Positions 34,172-43,080 of a DNA stretch of 49,011 bases are shown piece by piece. A model generated the notes under the pieces. The model ran no database searches and was not told the origin of the DNA. It was given only the letters and a program-made list of their open reading frames with translations. Origin of the DNA: UBA9715 sp045614225 (GTDB taxonomy: Bacteria; Actinomycetota; Coriobacteriia; Coriobacteriales; Eggerthellaceae); contig JAZLCO010000119.1 of the NCBI GenBank assembly GCA_045614225.1, positions 1-49,011 of the forward strand. The letters run 5' to 3'. Numbering within the stretch: position 1 is the first letter of the stretch; each line of letters starts with the position of its first letter. The position numbers and the translations under genes were made by a program.

Positions 34172-35343
34172 GCGAGCAGGGCCACAGTCTCAACATGGTC
34201 GGTGTGTGGAAACATGTCGACTGGCTGGATTGTCTTCAGCGCATAGCCCTTTGCGACGAGATGCTGTACGTCGCGCACTTGCGTTTCAGGGTTGCATGAG
34301 ATGTAGACAACCCGGTCGGGCCCAAGCTTCACGAGGGCGTCGAGAAACACCTCAGTCGACCCCGCGCGAGGCGGGTCCATGAACACGACATCGACCTTGT
34401 CGCCCGCCTCCGCGCACTCGCACATGAAAGCACCCGCGTCTGCAGCAACGAACGTGGCATTGTCCACGCCGTTGTGGCGCGCGTTCTCGCGTGCGTCGCG
34501 GATGGCCGATTCGACCGAGTCAACCCCGATCATGCGCGCTGCTCCCCGTTTCGCAGCCACGAGCCCGATAGTGCCGGTTCCGCAATACGCATCGATGACC
34601 TTCTGCGTGCCATCGAGGTTCGCCAAGCGTATGGCCGTGTCGTACAGCACCGTGGTTTGCAAAGCGTTGACCTGGTAAAACGACTGAGATGAAATGCGAA
34701 AGCTCAAACCGCAGAGCGTATCGAGAATGAACCCTGGGCCGTAGAGTTTTTTCTCCTGCTGGCCAAGGATGACGTTCGTCTGACGCGTGTTCACGTTTTG
34801 CACGACGGTCGTGACGAACGGGCAACGCTTCACGAGCTCACGGCAAAAGGATTTCGAATTGGGAAACGCATCGTCGTTCGTGACAAGCGTGACGAGCACT
34901 TCCCCACTTTCGTGCCCGACGCGCACAACTGCGTGCCGCATGAACCCCGTCCCCTTGTCCTCGTCGTAAGGCTCGATGCGATGCTTCTTCATAATCTGCT
35001 TGACAGCGCGAACAACCTGTTGCGCTTGCTCGTTCTCGACGAAACATCCGTCGGTTTGGATTATGCGATGCGTGCCTGCGGCATACATGCCCGTGAGAAT
35101 CTCACGCCCGCCGTTGGGGCCGCGCTTGCCAGGTGCAAACGGAGATGTAACCTTGTTGCGGTAGTGATTCGGGTCGTCCATGCCGAGAATCGATCGGATT
35201 TCGACATCGGCGAAACATCCGAACAGATTCCGAACGAACTCGTCTTTAGCTGCAAGCTGTTCGTTATAGGGCACGTCAATGCGGGAGCATCCACCACATT
35301 GCTTCGCTACTCGGCATGTTGGTTTTAACGTTTCCTCAACCAT
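34159..35343 (-). CDS. 23S rRNA (uracil-5-)-methyltransferase, RlmD/RumA family
   Basis: 394 residues from ATG 35343 (AAAGGGA upstream); the open frame to 35628 is antisense to the next gene. Cys10, Cys16 and Cys19 (C-x5-C-G-G-C) plus a Cys in TDGCFVENE form the 4Fe-4S set of the family, but the usual N-terminal TRAM domain is absent. SAM-binding motifs IDAYCGTGTIGL and FMDPPRAGS, and the catalytic Cys in YISCNPET, are intact. Methylates a uracil-5 position in 23S rRNA (or tRNA); the exact site cannot be told. Confidence 0.92.
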   Translation of the reverse strand: MVEETLKPTCRVAKQCGGCSRIDVPYNEQLAAKDEFVRNLFGCFADVEIRSILGMDDPNHYRNKVTSPFAPGKRGPNGGREILTGMYAAGTHRIIQTDGCFVENEQAQQVVRAVKQIMKKHRIEPYDEDKGTGFMRHAVVRVGHESGEVLVTLVTNDDAFPNSKSFCRELVKRCPFVTTVVQNVNTRQTNVILGQQEKKLYGPGFILDTLCGLSFRISSQSFYQVNALQTTVLYDTAIRLANLDGTQKVIDAYCGTGTIGLVAAKRGAARMIGVDSVESAIRDARENARHNGVDNATFVAADAGAFMCECAEAGDKVDVVFMDPPRAGSTEVFLDALVKLGPDRVVYISCNPETQVRDVQHLVAKGYALKTIQPVDMFPHTDHVETVALLAYEK

Positions 35344-35437
35344 ATCGTCCCTTTCTTTCAGAACATGATACCGTTTGAATCGAAAACCAACCAAATAGGA
35401 ACGGTCCTTTTTGGTTACCGTTCGGTCTGGAGGGAAC

Positions 35438-35821
35438 ATGAACTTTTTGATTCGCTGGATTGCTACAGCCGTCGCCGTTGGTGTAGCCGTGTGGTTGCTG
35501 CCTGGAATCAGCACGGTCGGCCCGAACGGCACCATGGCCATCGTCTTCGGCGCGCTTGCACTTTCGCTCATCAATATCAGCATCAAGCCAATCGCGCAGG
35601 TGATCGGCGCACCTATTACCGTACTCACCCTGGGACTCTTCTACATAGTGGTGAACGCGTTGCTGCTCGAGCTGGCTGCATGGGCCTCAACCGCCATTTT
35701 CGGCAGCGGCATTTCCGTTGCGAGCTTCGGGTGGGCGTTCGTTGGCTCGATTATCATCAGCATCGTTTCGGCCATCATGAACGGCGTCCTTGGAGGAAAC
35801 GAAGAGCGGCAGTATTCTTAA
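35438..35821 (+). CDS. four-TM membrane protein, phage holin 4 superfamily
   Basis: 127 residues from ATG 35438 (GGAGGG 3-4 bp upstream). Four hydrophobic segments and the conserved pattern NISIKPIAQVIGAPITVLTLGLFYIVVNALLLELA in parts. The family (PF04020-type) is named after a mycobacterial holin-like protein but is chromosomal and widespread, with no proven lytic role. No phage genes are near, so a housekeeping membrane role is more likely than lysis. Confidence 0.88.
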   Translation: MNFLIRWIATAVAVGVAVWLLPGISTVGPNGTMAIVFGALALSLINISIKPIAQVIGAPITVLTLGLFYIVVNALLLELAAWASTAIFGSGISVASFGWAFVGSIIISIVSAIMNGVLGGNEERQYS

Positions 35822-35848
35822 TCAAACGACCGTACAAAACGGTTTGCG

Positions 35849-35896
35849 AAGGGGGGTCACTCCTGGCGCAGGCATGCGCCAGGAGAGAGCCCCCTT
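35849..35896 (+). terminator. strong hairpin terminator after membrane protein gene
   Basis: GGGGG...CTCCTGGCGCA pairs with TGCGCCAGGAG...CCCCC, followed by TTGTT. Lies 28 bp after the stop. Confidence 0.75.
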
Positions 35897-35911
35897 GTTA
35901 TCCTCTGTGCC

Positions 35912-35942
35912 ATGAGTCATTGGGACTGTCCCAATGACTCAT
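35912..35942. repeat. palindromic repeat, family B
   Basis: Perfect 14-bp arms (ATGAGTCATTGGGA and its complement) around CTG, touching the stop codon of the HAD gene. A degenerate copy is at 15733-15765; ATGAGTC...GACTCAT also forms the inner stem of the repeat at 47517-47620. Confidence 0.7.
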
Positions 35943-36598
35943 TACCTGAGCAATGCCGCCAGAGCTGGGTCGGTGAAATCGTCGATGACGAACTCGCTGT
36001 AACGGCCGAGCTCTTCATGGGTTCCGCATTCATCGGTGCTGAACGAGCCGACGACGTGCATGCCCAGCTCTTGGGCTGTGCGGCACGCATACCAACTGTC
36101 GTCGAACAGCCACGTGTCTTCGAGCGCACTGTCGAGCTTTTCGCACACGAACTCGAACGTGCTGGGGTTGCGCTTCGTGAGACCCGTTCCATCGGCAGAG
36201 AAAATGAGCTCGTCGGGGAAGAACTGCTTGAGGTCCGTACGCGTGAGGCCCGCCTGCAGGAAAGACTGAGGGCTCGAAGAAAGCACGCACATCGGCGCGC
36301 CCTGCTCATGCAACGTGTTGATGAACTCGTACACGCCGGGATTTGCCTCGACGACCGTACGGTAGGACTCGAGCATGAACTCGATCACGGCCTTCGCAAC
36401 CGATTCGGGATCGTCGAGAACGCCGAACTCCTCGTGGAACCAGACGCCAGCCTCCTCGAGCGTGAGCTCGTTCAAGTGGTCACGCTCTTCCTTGGTAAGC
36501 GTAATTCCCACCATGTCGAGAAGACGCTGCTCGGCATCGTGCCAAAAGCCAATCGAATCGAGCAAGCACCCATCCATGTCGAAGATGAAAGCACGCAT
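35942..36598 (-). CDS. HAD superfamily phosphatase
   Basis: 218 residues from ATG 36598 (GAGGAG 4 bp upstream). Motif I is FIFDMDGCLLDS (nucleophile Asp, then Asp), motif II is VLSSSP, the Lys is in GLTKRNPSTF, and motif IV is WLFDDSWYA, where the usual DD is kept. The cap domain is helical, as in beta-phosphoglucomutase/phosphoglycolate-phosphatase-like enzymes. Substrate unknown. Separated from hom by a terminator, so expressed independently. Confidence 0.88.
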   Translation of the reverse strand: MRAFIFDMDGCLLDSIGFWHDAEQRLLDMVGITLTKEERDHLNELTLEEAGVWFHEEFGVLDDPESVAKAVIEFMLESYRTVVEANPGVYEFINTLHEQGAPMCVLSSSPQSFLQAGLTRTDLKQFFPDELIFSADGTGLTKRNPSTFEFVCEKLDSALEDTWLFDDSWYACRTAQELGMHVVGSFSTDECGTHEELGRYSEFVIDDFTDPALAALLR

Positions 36599-36612
36599 GT
36601 TTCTCCTCATTA

Positions 36613-36647
36613 AAAAGCGGCAGGGAAGCAAGTTCCCTGCCGCCTTC
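36613..36647 (-). terminator. terminator of the lysA-hom operon
   Basis: On the minus strand GGCGGCAGGGAA pairs with TTCCCTGCCGC, followed by TTTTTAA; 24 bp after the hom stop. Confidence 0.9.
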
Positions 36648-36670
36648 TCTAATACCTAGCTAAACCTAAC

Positions 36671-37954
36671 CTAATCTTCGACGCGAATGACCGTCGGCTC
36701 GCCGATGAGCATATCCTCGGTGGCTGCGAGGTCCTCAAGGGCTTTGCGAATGTTCTTCTCACGTGCTGCATGCGTGACGAAGATGAGGTTCACGGCATCG
36801 CGGGCACGCGTGCCTTCCTGGATGACGGAGCGCAGGGACACGTCGTTTTCCGAGAACACCTTCGCAGCAGCGGCGAGCACGCCAACGCGATCGGGTACGA
36901 CGAGCCTGAGGTAGTAGCAGGTCTCGAGGTTGTCCATCGGCACGATCGGGAGCTTGTCGGTGCATGTGCAGCCAACCAGCGGAGGCACCCCTTGCATGAT
37001 GCGACGCGAAACCTCGAGCACATCGCCCATGACGGCACTCGCAGCCGGGCCAGCGCCCGCGCCGGCGCCAAAGAACATCGTCTCGCCCACAGCGTCGCCA
37101 GTCACGTAAATTGCATTGTCCACGCCGTTCACATGAGCCAGCTGATGCGTATCCGGAATCATCGTGGGATGCACGCGCACATCGATGCCTTCGTCCGTGC
37201 GATGCGCGATGGCGAGCAGCTTGACAACATAGCCCATATCGTGAGCGGTCTTGAGATCGATGGGCTGCACGTTGCGGATGCCCTCGGTGCTGACATCGCT
37301 CAGCACAACGCGCGAGTTGAACGCAATGGAAGCGAGGATGGCGATCTTGGCGGCAGCATCGAAGCCATCGACGTCGGCCGTCGGATCGGCTTCGGCGAAG
37401 CCTTTCGCCTGGGCGTCAGCGAGCACCTCGTCGTACGGGATGCCTTCCTTGTCCATGCGCGTGAGCATGTAGTTCGTCGTACCGTTGACGATGCCGAGCA
37501 CGGACGAGATCTCGTTCGAAATGAGCGAATGCTTCATCGGGTCGATGATGGGAATGCCACCGCCGACGCTCGCCTCGAAGGCAATCTCGACGCCGGCTTT
37601 GTCAGCCAGATCGAAGATTTCCTCACCAGCCGTGGCCATGAGCGCCTTGTTGGCGGTGACCACGTACTTGCCAGCCTTCAACGCGCCCGTGACAATCGCG
37701 TGCGCGACGCCCGTGCCGCCGATGAGCTCGATGACCAGATCGATGTCGGGATCATTGATGATCTCGTTGAAATCGTTCGTGAACAGATGCCCCACACCAT
37801 GTGCCTCGGCCTCAGCCTTGTCGAGCGAGCAGACGCGAACGAGCTCGATGTCGACGCCGTAGTGGCGTTTGAAGTCATCCTTGTGCTTGTTGTAGATGTC
37901 GAGGCAACCGCCACCTACCGTGCCAGTGCCGACCAAGCCGATTTTCACAGTCAT
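36671..37954 (-). CDS. hom: homoserine dehydrogenase
   Basis: 427 residues. Reduces aspartate semialdehyde to homoserine (threonine and methionine pathways). NAD(P)-binding GLVGTGTVGGG (residues 6-16), catalytic region GIVNGTTNYMLTRM and AEADPTADVDGFDAAAK in parts, and a C-terminal ACT domain (LRLVVPDRVGVLAAAAKVF...) for feedback by threonine. Follows lysA by 47 bp on the same strand, so the two branches of the aspartate family are co-expressed. Confidence 0.97.
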   Translation of the reverse strand: MTVKIGLVGTGTVGGGCLDIYNKHKDDFKRHYGVDIELVRVCSLDKAEAEAHGVGHLFTNDFNEIINDPDIDLVIELIGGTGVAHAIVTGALKAGKYVVTANKALMATAGEEIFDLADKAGVEIAFEASVGGGIPIIDPMKHSLISNEISSVLGIVNGTTNYMLTRMDKEGIPYDEVLADAQAKGFAEADPTADVDGFDAAAKIAILASIAFNSRVVLSDVSTEGIRNVQPIDLKTAHDMGYVVKLLAIAHRTDEGIDVRVHPTMIPDTHQLAHVNGVDNAIYVTGDAVGETMFFGAGAGAGPAASAVMGDVLEVSRRIMQGVPPLVGCTCTDKLPIVPMDNLETCYYLRLVVPDRVGVLAAAAKVFSENDVSLRSVIQEGTRARDAVNLIFVTHAAREKNIRKALEDLAATEDMLIGEPTVIRVED

Positions 37955-38001
37955 GATGTTCCTCCCTTGGAATTCGTGATGGATACACTTTAGCAGAATC
38001 G

Positions 38002-39357
38002 TCAGATATCCCTTGCCATGAGGTCTTCGTATGTTTCGCGTCGTGTGACCACGCGAGCGGCACCGTCACGAACGAACACGATGGCCGGACGGGGCTGGCC
38101 ATTATACGAGCTGCTCATGGTGTAGCAGTACGCACCTGTGCCGAACACGCAGATGATATCGCCCAAATCAGGATGCTGCAGCGACCCGTCGAGCACGACC
38201 GCGTCGCCGCTTTCGCAATGCTTGCCACACAACGTGACGATCTCGACGCGTGGTTCATCGGCCTTGTTGGCGATAACGGCCTCGTAATCGGCATGGTAGA
38301 GCGCGGTGCGGATATTGTCCGACATGCCACCGTCGATGCCGACGTACTTGCGGATGTTCGGCAGCGTCTTCATGACGCCGACCGTGTAGAGCGTCACGCC
38401 CGCATTTGCCACGAGCGAACGGCCTGGTTCGACGAGCAAGCGCGGTTCGGGCACGCTGTACTGAGCGCAATACTTGCGCACAGCATTGGCCGTGCACTCG
38501 GCAAACTCGCGGATTGACGACGGATTCTCGTCAACGGTGTAGGCGATGCCAAGACCGCCGCCCATGTCGAGGTCTTCCACCTCGATGCCGTAACGCTCAC
38601 GCACGCGTGCGACGAACTCGACCATGACCTGCACCGCTTCATCGAACGAGTGAAGCGCGAAGATTTGCGAGCCGATATGGCAGTGGAAACCGACCAACTC
38701 GACGTTGGGCGCATTCAGCACATCGCCCACGCAATTGAAGGCGAAATCCTCGAGCATGGTGAAGCCGAACTTGGAATCCTCGCATCCGGTCTTGATGTAC
38801 TCATGCGTGTCGGCTTCGACGCCTGGCGTGATGCGCATGAGCACCTTCTGCGTCTTGCCCATCTCGCCTGCGATGCGGGAAACGCGACCCAGCTCGATGC
38901 GGGTGTCGAGCACGATGCGCCCCACCCCGGCTTCGATTGCCTCGCGCAACTCGCGCTCGGTCTTGTTGTTGCCATGAACGAACACGCGCTCCATCGGGAA
39001 CCCCACTGCGCGGGCGCAGGCAAGTTCGCCACCGCCCGACACGTCGAGGAACATGCCCTCCTCGTTCGCAATGCGCAGAACTTCCTTGTTGAGAAACGCC
39101 TTAGAAGCGTACAACGCTTCGGAGTTCGGATAGCACTCGTGGAACGCCTCGCGGTACTGCTCCATACGGTCACGCAAATCGGCTTCGTCGAACACGTAGA
39201 GGGCCGTCCCCTGCTCGCGGGCAAGGTCGACCATGTCGACTCCGCCGATTAACAGATGACCATCACGCACCTCGGCCGTCTTGGGAAGCACTGCCCCAAG
39301 CTGCATGGTGACACGGCCATCCGCCTGCTTGGTCAAATCAGATTTTGGGAGCGACAT
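38002..39357 (-). CDS. lysA: diaminopimelate decarboxylase
   Basis: 451 residues from ATG 39357 (GAAGGAG 4 bp upstream); the open frame to 39573 is antisense to moaE. PLP-dependent, last step of lysine synthesis. PLP-Lys in YASKAFLNKEV, HGNNKTERELREA, GFHCHIGSQ, DMGGGLGIAY, EPGRSLVANAG and the CESGDAV motif providing the active-site Cys at the dimer interface are all present. About 30 residues longer than average at the N-terminus. First gene of the lysA-hom unit. Confidence 0.97.
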   Translation of the reverse strand: MSLPKSDLTKQADGRVTMQLGAVLPKTAEVRDGHLLIGGVDMVDLAREQGTALYVFDEADLRDRMEQYREAFHECYPNSEALYASKAFLNKEVLRIANEEGMFLDVSGGGELACARAVGFPMERVFVHGNNKTERELREAIEAGVGRIVLDTRIELGRVSRIAGEMGKTQKVLMRITPGVEADTHEYIKTGCEDSKFGFTMLEDFAFNCVGDVLNAPNVELVGFHCHIGSQIFALHSFDEAVQVMVEFVARVRERYGIEVEDLDMGGGLGIAYTVDENPSSIREFAECTANAVRKYCAQYSVPEPRLLVEPGRSLVANAGVTLYTVGVMKTLPNIRKYVGIDGGMSDNIRTALYHADYEAVIANKADEPRVEIVTLCGKHCESGDAVVLDGSLQHPDLGDIICVFGTGAYCYTMSSSYNGQPRPAIVFVRDGAARVVTRRETYEDLMARDI

Positions 39358-39441
39358 ACGTCTCCTTCCATGAGAACAATTCGCCCAATTTCTTGCTTGT
39401 TCGCATACAATAGCAGAGGTTATATGTCGAAAGGATTTCAA

Positions 39442-39834
39442 ATGGGTAAACCAGAACCGTCTATGGACCAGTGGCTCGCCGAAGCCAAGGCGAGCGAAAA
39501 CGCCGACAAGTGTGGCATGTTCCTCACGCACAACGGCATCGTCCGCTCGACCGCCAAGGCGCAGGTGCGCCAAGGCGAGGAGATGCCTGCCGTCGCACAG
39601 GTCGATTTCTCATATGATGCCGCCGGCGTCGAAGCTGCTGTTGCGGAAGCGCTGACTTGGGATGGCGTGTACTACGTGAAGGTCTGGCTCAACGAGGGCG
39701 CGCTCGAGGTGGGCGAATCGATCATGTACGTGCTCATCGGCGCCGACATCCGCCCGCGTTGCATTGACGCGCTGCAGAACCTCGTTGGCAAGATCAAGAA
39801 CGAGCTTGTCGTCGAAAAGGAAATCTACGCCTAG
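39442..39834 (+). CDS. moaE: molybdopterin synthase catalytic subunit MoaE
   Basis: 130 residues from ATG 39442 (AAAGGA 7 bp upstream); ATG 39424 is less likely. FLTHNGIVRSTAKAQVR, VDFSYDA, VKVWLNEGALEVGESIMYVLIGADIRPRCIDALQ in parts and KIKNELVVEKE match MoaE, including the C-terminal lysines of the active site. With MoaD (not in the window) it adds sulfur to make molybdopterin. A MOSC-domain gene lies 5.7 kb away beyond the suf operon. Confidence 0.9.
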   Translation: MGKPEPSMDQWLAEAKASENADKCGMFLTHNGIVRSTAKAQVRQGEEMPAVAQVDFSYDAAGVEAAVAEALTWDGVYYVKVWLNEGALEVGESIMYVLIGADIRPRCIDALQNLVGKIKNELVVEKEIYA

Positions 39835-39857
39835 CGCGACTGAGGTACTCGGAAAAC

Positions 39858-39894
39858 AAAGCTGCCAGTTGAGCACATGCTGAACTGGTAGCTT
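39858..39894 (+). terminator. terminator of moaE
   Basis: AAGCTGCCAGTTGAGCA pairs with TGCTGAACTGGTAGCTT, followed by CTTCTTTT. Confidence 0.75.
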
Positions 39895-39905
39895 CTTCTT
39901 TTCAT

Positions 39906-39980
39906 GTGGCACAGTGCTCCCTGGGAAGGGTGTGCCATTTCAGGAGAATGGCACACCCTTCCCAGGGAGCACTGTGCCAC
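39906..39980. repeat. long palindromic repeat, family A
   Basis: Perfect 34-bp arms (39906-39939 and 39947-39980) around a 7-base loop. Shares GTGGCACA and GCTCCCTGGGAA with 30930-31006. Lies in the moaE-sufU gap between convergent genes. Confidence 0.85.
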
Positions 39981-39984
39981 TTTC

Positions 39985-40407
39985 TTACACCATTCCCTCA
40001 AGCGTGCGCCACGCAAGCTCGGCGCACTTCACGCGAGCTGGCATGCGGCTGATGCTTTGAAGCTCGTATGCCTCGTCAAGGTCGTCGCGCTCATCATCGG
40101 TGAGCTCCTCGCCCTGTATCATGCGAATGAACAACTCGCCCAGACGCTTGGCCTCTTCCACCGTCTCCCCGGTGATCAGCTCCGCCATGATGTCGGCGCT
40201 CGCTTGTGACACTGCGCAACCGCTTCCGGTGAACGCAGCTTCCTCAATTGTCTCCCCGTCTTCCGATAGGCGCAGCTTGAGCACCATCTCGTCGCCGCAG
40301 CTCGGGTTGATGCCCTCGTGCTCGAGCGTGAAATCCTCAAGATCGTATTTGTAATCCGGATGCGCGTTATGCTCCATGAGCGCCGCCGTGTAAACGTTTG
40401 CCTTCAT
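39985..40407 (-). CDS. sufU: SUF system scaffold/sulfur-transfer protein SufU
   Basis: 140 residues. Cys37 with Asp39 (PSCGDE), Cys64 (GSGCAVSQAS) and Cys128 (VKCAELAW) are the zinc/Fe-S ligands of SufU/NifU-type proteins. It takes sulfur from SufS for cluster assembly on SufBCD. Last gene of the sufCBDSU operon, 63 bp after sufS. The C-terminus lies 4 bp from the family A palindrome. Confidence 0.95.
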   Translation of the reverse strand: MKANVYTAALMEHNAHPDYKYDLEDFTLEHEGINPSCGDEMVLKLRLSEDGETIEEAAFTGSGCAVSQASADIMAELITGETVEEAKRLGELFIRMIQGEELTDDERDDLDEAYELQSISRMPARVKCAELAWRTLEGMV

Positions 40408-40470
40408 CGTGTCCTGTTCTCCCTCTCAATACCGCACTCGATAAACCGCTTCCTCAGGCACGGATTTCCA

Positions 40471-41781
40471 TTACCCATGGAACATGGTCCACACGTGATT
40501 GAGCCCATCCACCAATCGATCGATGTCGCGTGCATCGTTGTAGAAAGCGAATGACGCGCGGCAGCACGAATCGATGCCGAGGTGTGCCAGCAGCGGCTGA
40601 GCGCAATGATGCCCGGCGCGAATGGCCACCCCATCCATATCGAGAATGCTCGCGACGTCATGCGGATGGACAGTGCACACGTTGAAGCTGACAACGCCAT
40701 GGTGCGCCGCAGGATCGGACGGACCGATGAGCCGCACGAACTCGAGCTGCGAAAGCCGACGCATGCATTGCGCCACGAGGGCGGCTTCGCGCGCCTGTAT
40801 GGCATCGAAGCCAACTTCCTCCACGTACGTCAGCGCAGCGTCAAGCGCGTAAATGCCAGCAGCATCCTGAGTGCCCGCCTCAAATTTCTCGGGGACAGGC
40901 GCCCATGTGGCCGTCTGCTCGGTCACAGAGTCGATCATCTCACCACCCGTAAGAAATGGGGGCATTGCATCGAGCAGGTCATGCCGACCCCAAAGCACGC
41001 CGATTCCAAATGGCCCATAGACCTTATGCGCTGAGAATGCAAAGAAGTCGCAGCACAAATCGTTGAGGTCAACGGGAAAATGTGGAGCCGATTGCGCTCC
41101 GTCAACGACCATGACGGCATCGAACTCGTGCGCTATCTGCGCCATCAACTTCACGTCGTTTGCGACACCGAGCACGTTCGAAACGTGGACAGCCGACACG
41201 ATTTTCGTGCGGGGGCCGATCTTTGCACGCATCTCCTCTTCGCTGATAACGCCCTCATCGTCGGGATACATGTAGACGAGCTTGGCGCCAGCCGCACGAC
41301 AGGCTTGCTGCCATGGTATGAGGTTCGAATGGTGCTCCATCACGGTGATGCACACCTCGTCGCCTGGCTCCAGCACGGTGGGCGCGAACGATTGTGCCAC
41401 CATGTTGAGCGCCTCGGATGTGTTGCGGCAAAACACGATGTCGCGCGCATCGTTACGATCGTCAAGCCCGAGGAAACGCGCCACGTGAGCGCGTGAAGCG
41501 TTGATGGCCTCGGTGGCCTCGACAGACAGCTCGTAGAGCCCGCGCAGTGCGTTGGCGTTCATGGTCTCGTAGAAGCGCTTCTGCGCCTCTAGCACGGAGC
41601 TTGGGCGCTGCGCCGTTGCGGCGCTATCGAGAAATGCAAGGTCAGGTTTGCGGGCGAGTAACGGAAAGTCCCATTTGTACGGCGAGGCCGCTAGCGCGGA
41701 CGCTTGCGCGTTGCGGCTAACCCATTCGACGCGGCCAGCGTCGGTCAACATGTGCTCGCCATGCAGTTTCCTCGTCGACAT
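40471..41781 (-). CDS. sufS: cysteine desulfurase SufS
   Basis: 436 residues; PLP enzyme taking sulfur from cysteine. EHHSNLIPWQ, VDGAQSAPHFP, PLP-Lys in FSAHKVYGP, and the sulfur-accepting Cys in RAGHHCAQPLL are present, the last marking the SufS group that works with SufU. The start follows the sufD stop by 3 bp with GAGGGGG upstream. About 25 extra N-terminal residues compared with typical members. Confidence 0.95.
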   Translation of the reverse strand: MSTRKLHGEHMLTDAGRVEWVSRNAQASALAASPYKWDFPLLARKPDLAFLDSAATAQRPSSVLEAQKRFYETMNANALRGLYELSVEATEAINASRAHVARFLGLDDRNDARDIVFCRNTSEALNMVAQSFAPTVLEPGDEVCITVMEHHSNLIPWQQACRAAGAKLVYMYPDDEGVISEEEMRAKIGPRTKIVSAVHVSNVLGVANDVKLMAQIAHEFDAVMVVDGAQSAPHFPVDLNDLCCDFFAFSAHKVYGPFGIGVLWGRHDLLDAMPPFLTGGEMIDSVTEQTATWAPVPEKFEAGTQDAAGIYALDAALTYVEEVGFDAIQAREAALVAQCMRRLSQLEFVRLIGPSDPAAHHGVVSFNVCTVHPHDVASILDMDGVAIRAGHHCAQPLLAHLGIDSCCRASFAFYNDARDIDRLVDGLNHVWTMFHG

Positions 41782-41784
41782 GGT

Positions 41785-43080
41785 TTACGCCCCCTCGTCG
41801 AACAAAGCCGCGAAACCCGGCTCGACTCGCTCGCCGAAACGAATGACGCTTGCGCGTGCATCGTCGTCCACGGCGTCAATTGCCGCCTGCTCGATGATGG
41901 CCATCGAGAACATGCGCTCAGCGACCTGTTGGGAAAGACCACGGCTCGCCAGATAGAAGAGCTGCTCGGAACGGATGTGGCCTATTGTCGCGCCGTGGTT
42001 GCCAGCAACGTCGTCCTCGTTGCAGAGGATGACGGGAACGGTTTTGTTGCGAACCCCTTCGTCGACCAGCAGAACCGTCTCGTTCTCGGACCCTTGCGCA
42101 CCCTTCGCGCCCCTGATGAGGTCAATCGTGCCGCGAAGTGTCTTTTCACAAGAATCGGCGAGCACGCCGTTAGCCTTGAGGTCCGACTCGGTCTTTTGGC
42201 CATGATGGCGAACCGAATAGTTGAAGTCGCGTTTCTGAGTGTTCCTCCCCAGGTAGCGCGTGCCAATTTCAAGACGCGCACCCGCGCCTCTCAAGTCAGT
42301 TGCAAGGCCTGTGTTGGCAGATTGCGCACCGAGGATAGTCTGCGAGACCTCGATTCGTGCGTCGTCGCTGGCGAACAGACCCATATCGTCGATATCCGCG
42401 AAGTTCTCGTCGAGCGTCTGCACGCGCGCGATTTTCACGGTCGAGCGATCATCGGCGAACACGCGCACGGTCGAACCCGCCATACCCGAAATTGCGCCCT
42501 TGTCGGATGGCGCGGCGCCTTTAGGCGAGTCAACCACAATCGAAAGATTCACCGTGGAGTCCGCATCTGCAACGACATCAATTGCTGCGACACTCAGCGT
42601 CTCGGCAGCAGCCTCGACGACCACCTGCGCATCAACCATCTTGCCTGCACCCGCCTTGATGACGATGCGTTTCCCCGCCGCGTATCGCAGATAGGCGGCG
42701 ACTTCCTCGCCGACGCCGTGCTCGAATGCGACTGAAAGAGAGCGCGATTCCTCGATTGCGTCAGCTCCCATCTGGTAGGCAGATTGCGCCGTCCCGCCAT
42801 AGGTTGCATCGGCCTCAGCTGCCCGGTACGCCTCCAATTCCGCCCGTTCCTCATCGGTGAGCTCCGGATGATCGTCTTCCCATGCTTCTTGGGCGTCTGC
42901 GAGCGCATTCTCGAATTCGTCTTCGGCACCCCTTGCACTGTATGGTGCCGAGACGCTGACGTGCGGATCGATCGCAAGGTTTTCCGGAACCTCAATCGAC
43001 GTATCGTTCATCTTGAGGAAATGCCAGGTAGGAGCGGGCATGGCGCTCGCACGCTCGAAAACAATAGCTTGCGTATCCAT
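41785..43080 (-). CDS. sufD: Fe-S assembly protein SufD
   Basis: 431 residues of the SufB/SufD beta-helix family, with the C-terminal core NHGATIGHIRSEQLFYLASRGLS and FGERVEPGF. The His in GNHGATIG is the conserved cluster-site residue. Forms SufBC2D with sufB and sufC products. The start overlaps the sufB stop (TAATG at 43080). An acidic stretch (DEFENALADAQEAWEDDH) at ~50-85 is unusual. Confidence 0.93.
   Translation of the reverse strand: MDTQAIVFERASAMPAPTWHFLKMNDTSIEVPENLAIDPHVSVSAPYSARGAEDEFENALADAQEAWEDDHPELTDEERAELEAYRAAEADATYGGTAQSAYQMGADAIEESRSLSVAFEHGVGEEVAAYLRYAAGKRIVIKAGAGKMVDAQVVVEAAAETLSVAAIDVVADADSTVNLSIVVDSPKGAAPSDKGAISGMAGSTVRVFADDRSTVKIARVQTLDENFADIDDMGLFASDDARIEVSQTILGAQSANTGLATDLRGAGARLEIGTRYLGRNTQKRDFNYSVRHHGQKTESDLKANGVLADSCEKTLRGTIDLIRGAKGAQGSENETVLLVDEGVRNKTVPVILCNEDDVAGNHGATIGHIRSEQLFYLASRGLSQQVAERMFSMAIIEQAAIDAVDDDARASVIRFGERVEPGFAALFDEGA

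Noticed and set aside
35438..35821. Holin-like protein as evidence of a prophage
   Set aside because: The family is widespread on chromosomes and no other phage genes are near.
36648..36672. TTAGGTTAGG-like sequence resembling a DtxR/IdeR box
   Set aside because: It lies at the 3' end of hom, beside a terminator and not in a promoter region; symmetry is poor. Probably chance.
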